NCBI GenBank assembly: GCA_964540005.1
Contig: CAZILN010000051.1
Location: 1-6,283 of the forward strand
Length of the DNA: 6,283 bases
DNA from: CAZILN01 sp964540005
GTDB lineage: Bacteria > Bacteroidota > Bacteroidia > Bacteroidales > SM23-62
Reading direction: 5' to 3'
The position numbers and the translations under genes are program-made. Shown here piece after piece: positions 6,122 through 6,283 of this stretch; position 1 is the stretch's first letter, and each line of letters starts with the position of its first letter. A model generated the notes under the pieces. It was not told the origin of the DNA and did not search any database. It saw nothing but the letters and a program-made list of their open reading frames with translations.

Positions 6122-6283
6122 ATGCAACGAACACTTCAAATCCTGGTTTCAGCTCTGTTTTTACTGTTCCCGTTATTGGAGATATTTGGTCAGGATGATA
6201 AAATAAACTACGGGAAGACACCCGATGAATGGATACCGTATGGCCAGTTTCAGAAAGCCTATAAGAATTTTTTTGATGATCTT
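6122..6283 (+). CDS. Exported protein of unknown function, 3'-truncated by window end
   Basis: An ATG at 6122 opens an uninterrupted frame of 54 codons to the window edge. The N-terminus is a good Sec signal peptide: M-Q-R-T, a hydrophobic core at about residues 5-22 (L-V-S-A-L-F-L-L-F-P-L-L), then a likely cleavage after I-F-G before Q-D-D-K. The mature start carries aromatic and charged residues (P-D-E-W-I-P-Y-G-Q-F), and no domain can be recognised in the roughly 30 mature residues available. It lies 11 bases downstream of the RidA-like gene on the same strand, so it probably continues the operon. There is no lipobox Cys and no heme motif in the visible part. The product is not identified. 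Confidence 0.7.
   Translation, partial: MQRTLQILVSALFLLFPLLEIFGQDDKINYGKTPDEWIPYGQFQKAYKNFFDDL

Overview
The window reads as one co-directional (+ strand) gene cluster of six genes, two of them cut by the window edges. Junctions are tight: a 4-base overlap, then gaps of 2, 10, 49 and 11 bases. This suggests a single transcript. None of the five visible starts has a clear Shine-Dalgarno sequence; the leaders are A/T-rich. That, together with a stand-alone two-component-regulator propeller protein and a lipoprotein-type signal, points to Bacteroidota or a close relative. This assignment is an inference, because no marker gene is present.

Layout: (1) 3-887, the C-terminal part of an FG-GAP/VCBS repeat protein ending in an ASPIC/UnbV domain (CRTAC1-like). 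(2) 884-2323, a monoheme lipoprotein with a PD40/TolB-type propeller and a C-terminal CXXCH module resembling the hydrazine synthase alpha (HzsA-related) family. (3) 2326-4362, a membrane-anchored three-CXXCH cytochrome in which a YVTN beta-propeller separates an N-terminal heme site from a diheme peroxidase/MauG-like domain. (4) 4373-5482, an exported seven-bladed Reg_prop-type propeller with no kinase attached. (5) 5532-6110, a RidA/YjgF-family protein with an N-terminal extension and Ser at the usual catalytic Arg position; it is the only protein here that looks cytosolic. (6) 6122 to the end, the start of another exported protein.

Taken together, the cluster looks like an extracytoplasmic redox module. 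Two c-type cytochrome proteins with four CXXCH sites in all are set among large propeller scaffolds, with a cytosolic RidA-like protein downstream. The four genes upstream of the RidA-like gene each encode a propeller-type protein, and each uses a different repeat family. The substrate is unknown. A link to N-containing or amine substrates is suggested only by the HzsA-like, MauG-like and RidA-like relationships and is speculative. No RNA gene, mobile element, CRISPR array or convincing terminator was seen, and there is no gene-free stretch longer than 49 bases.
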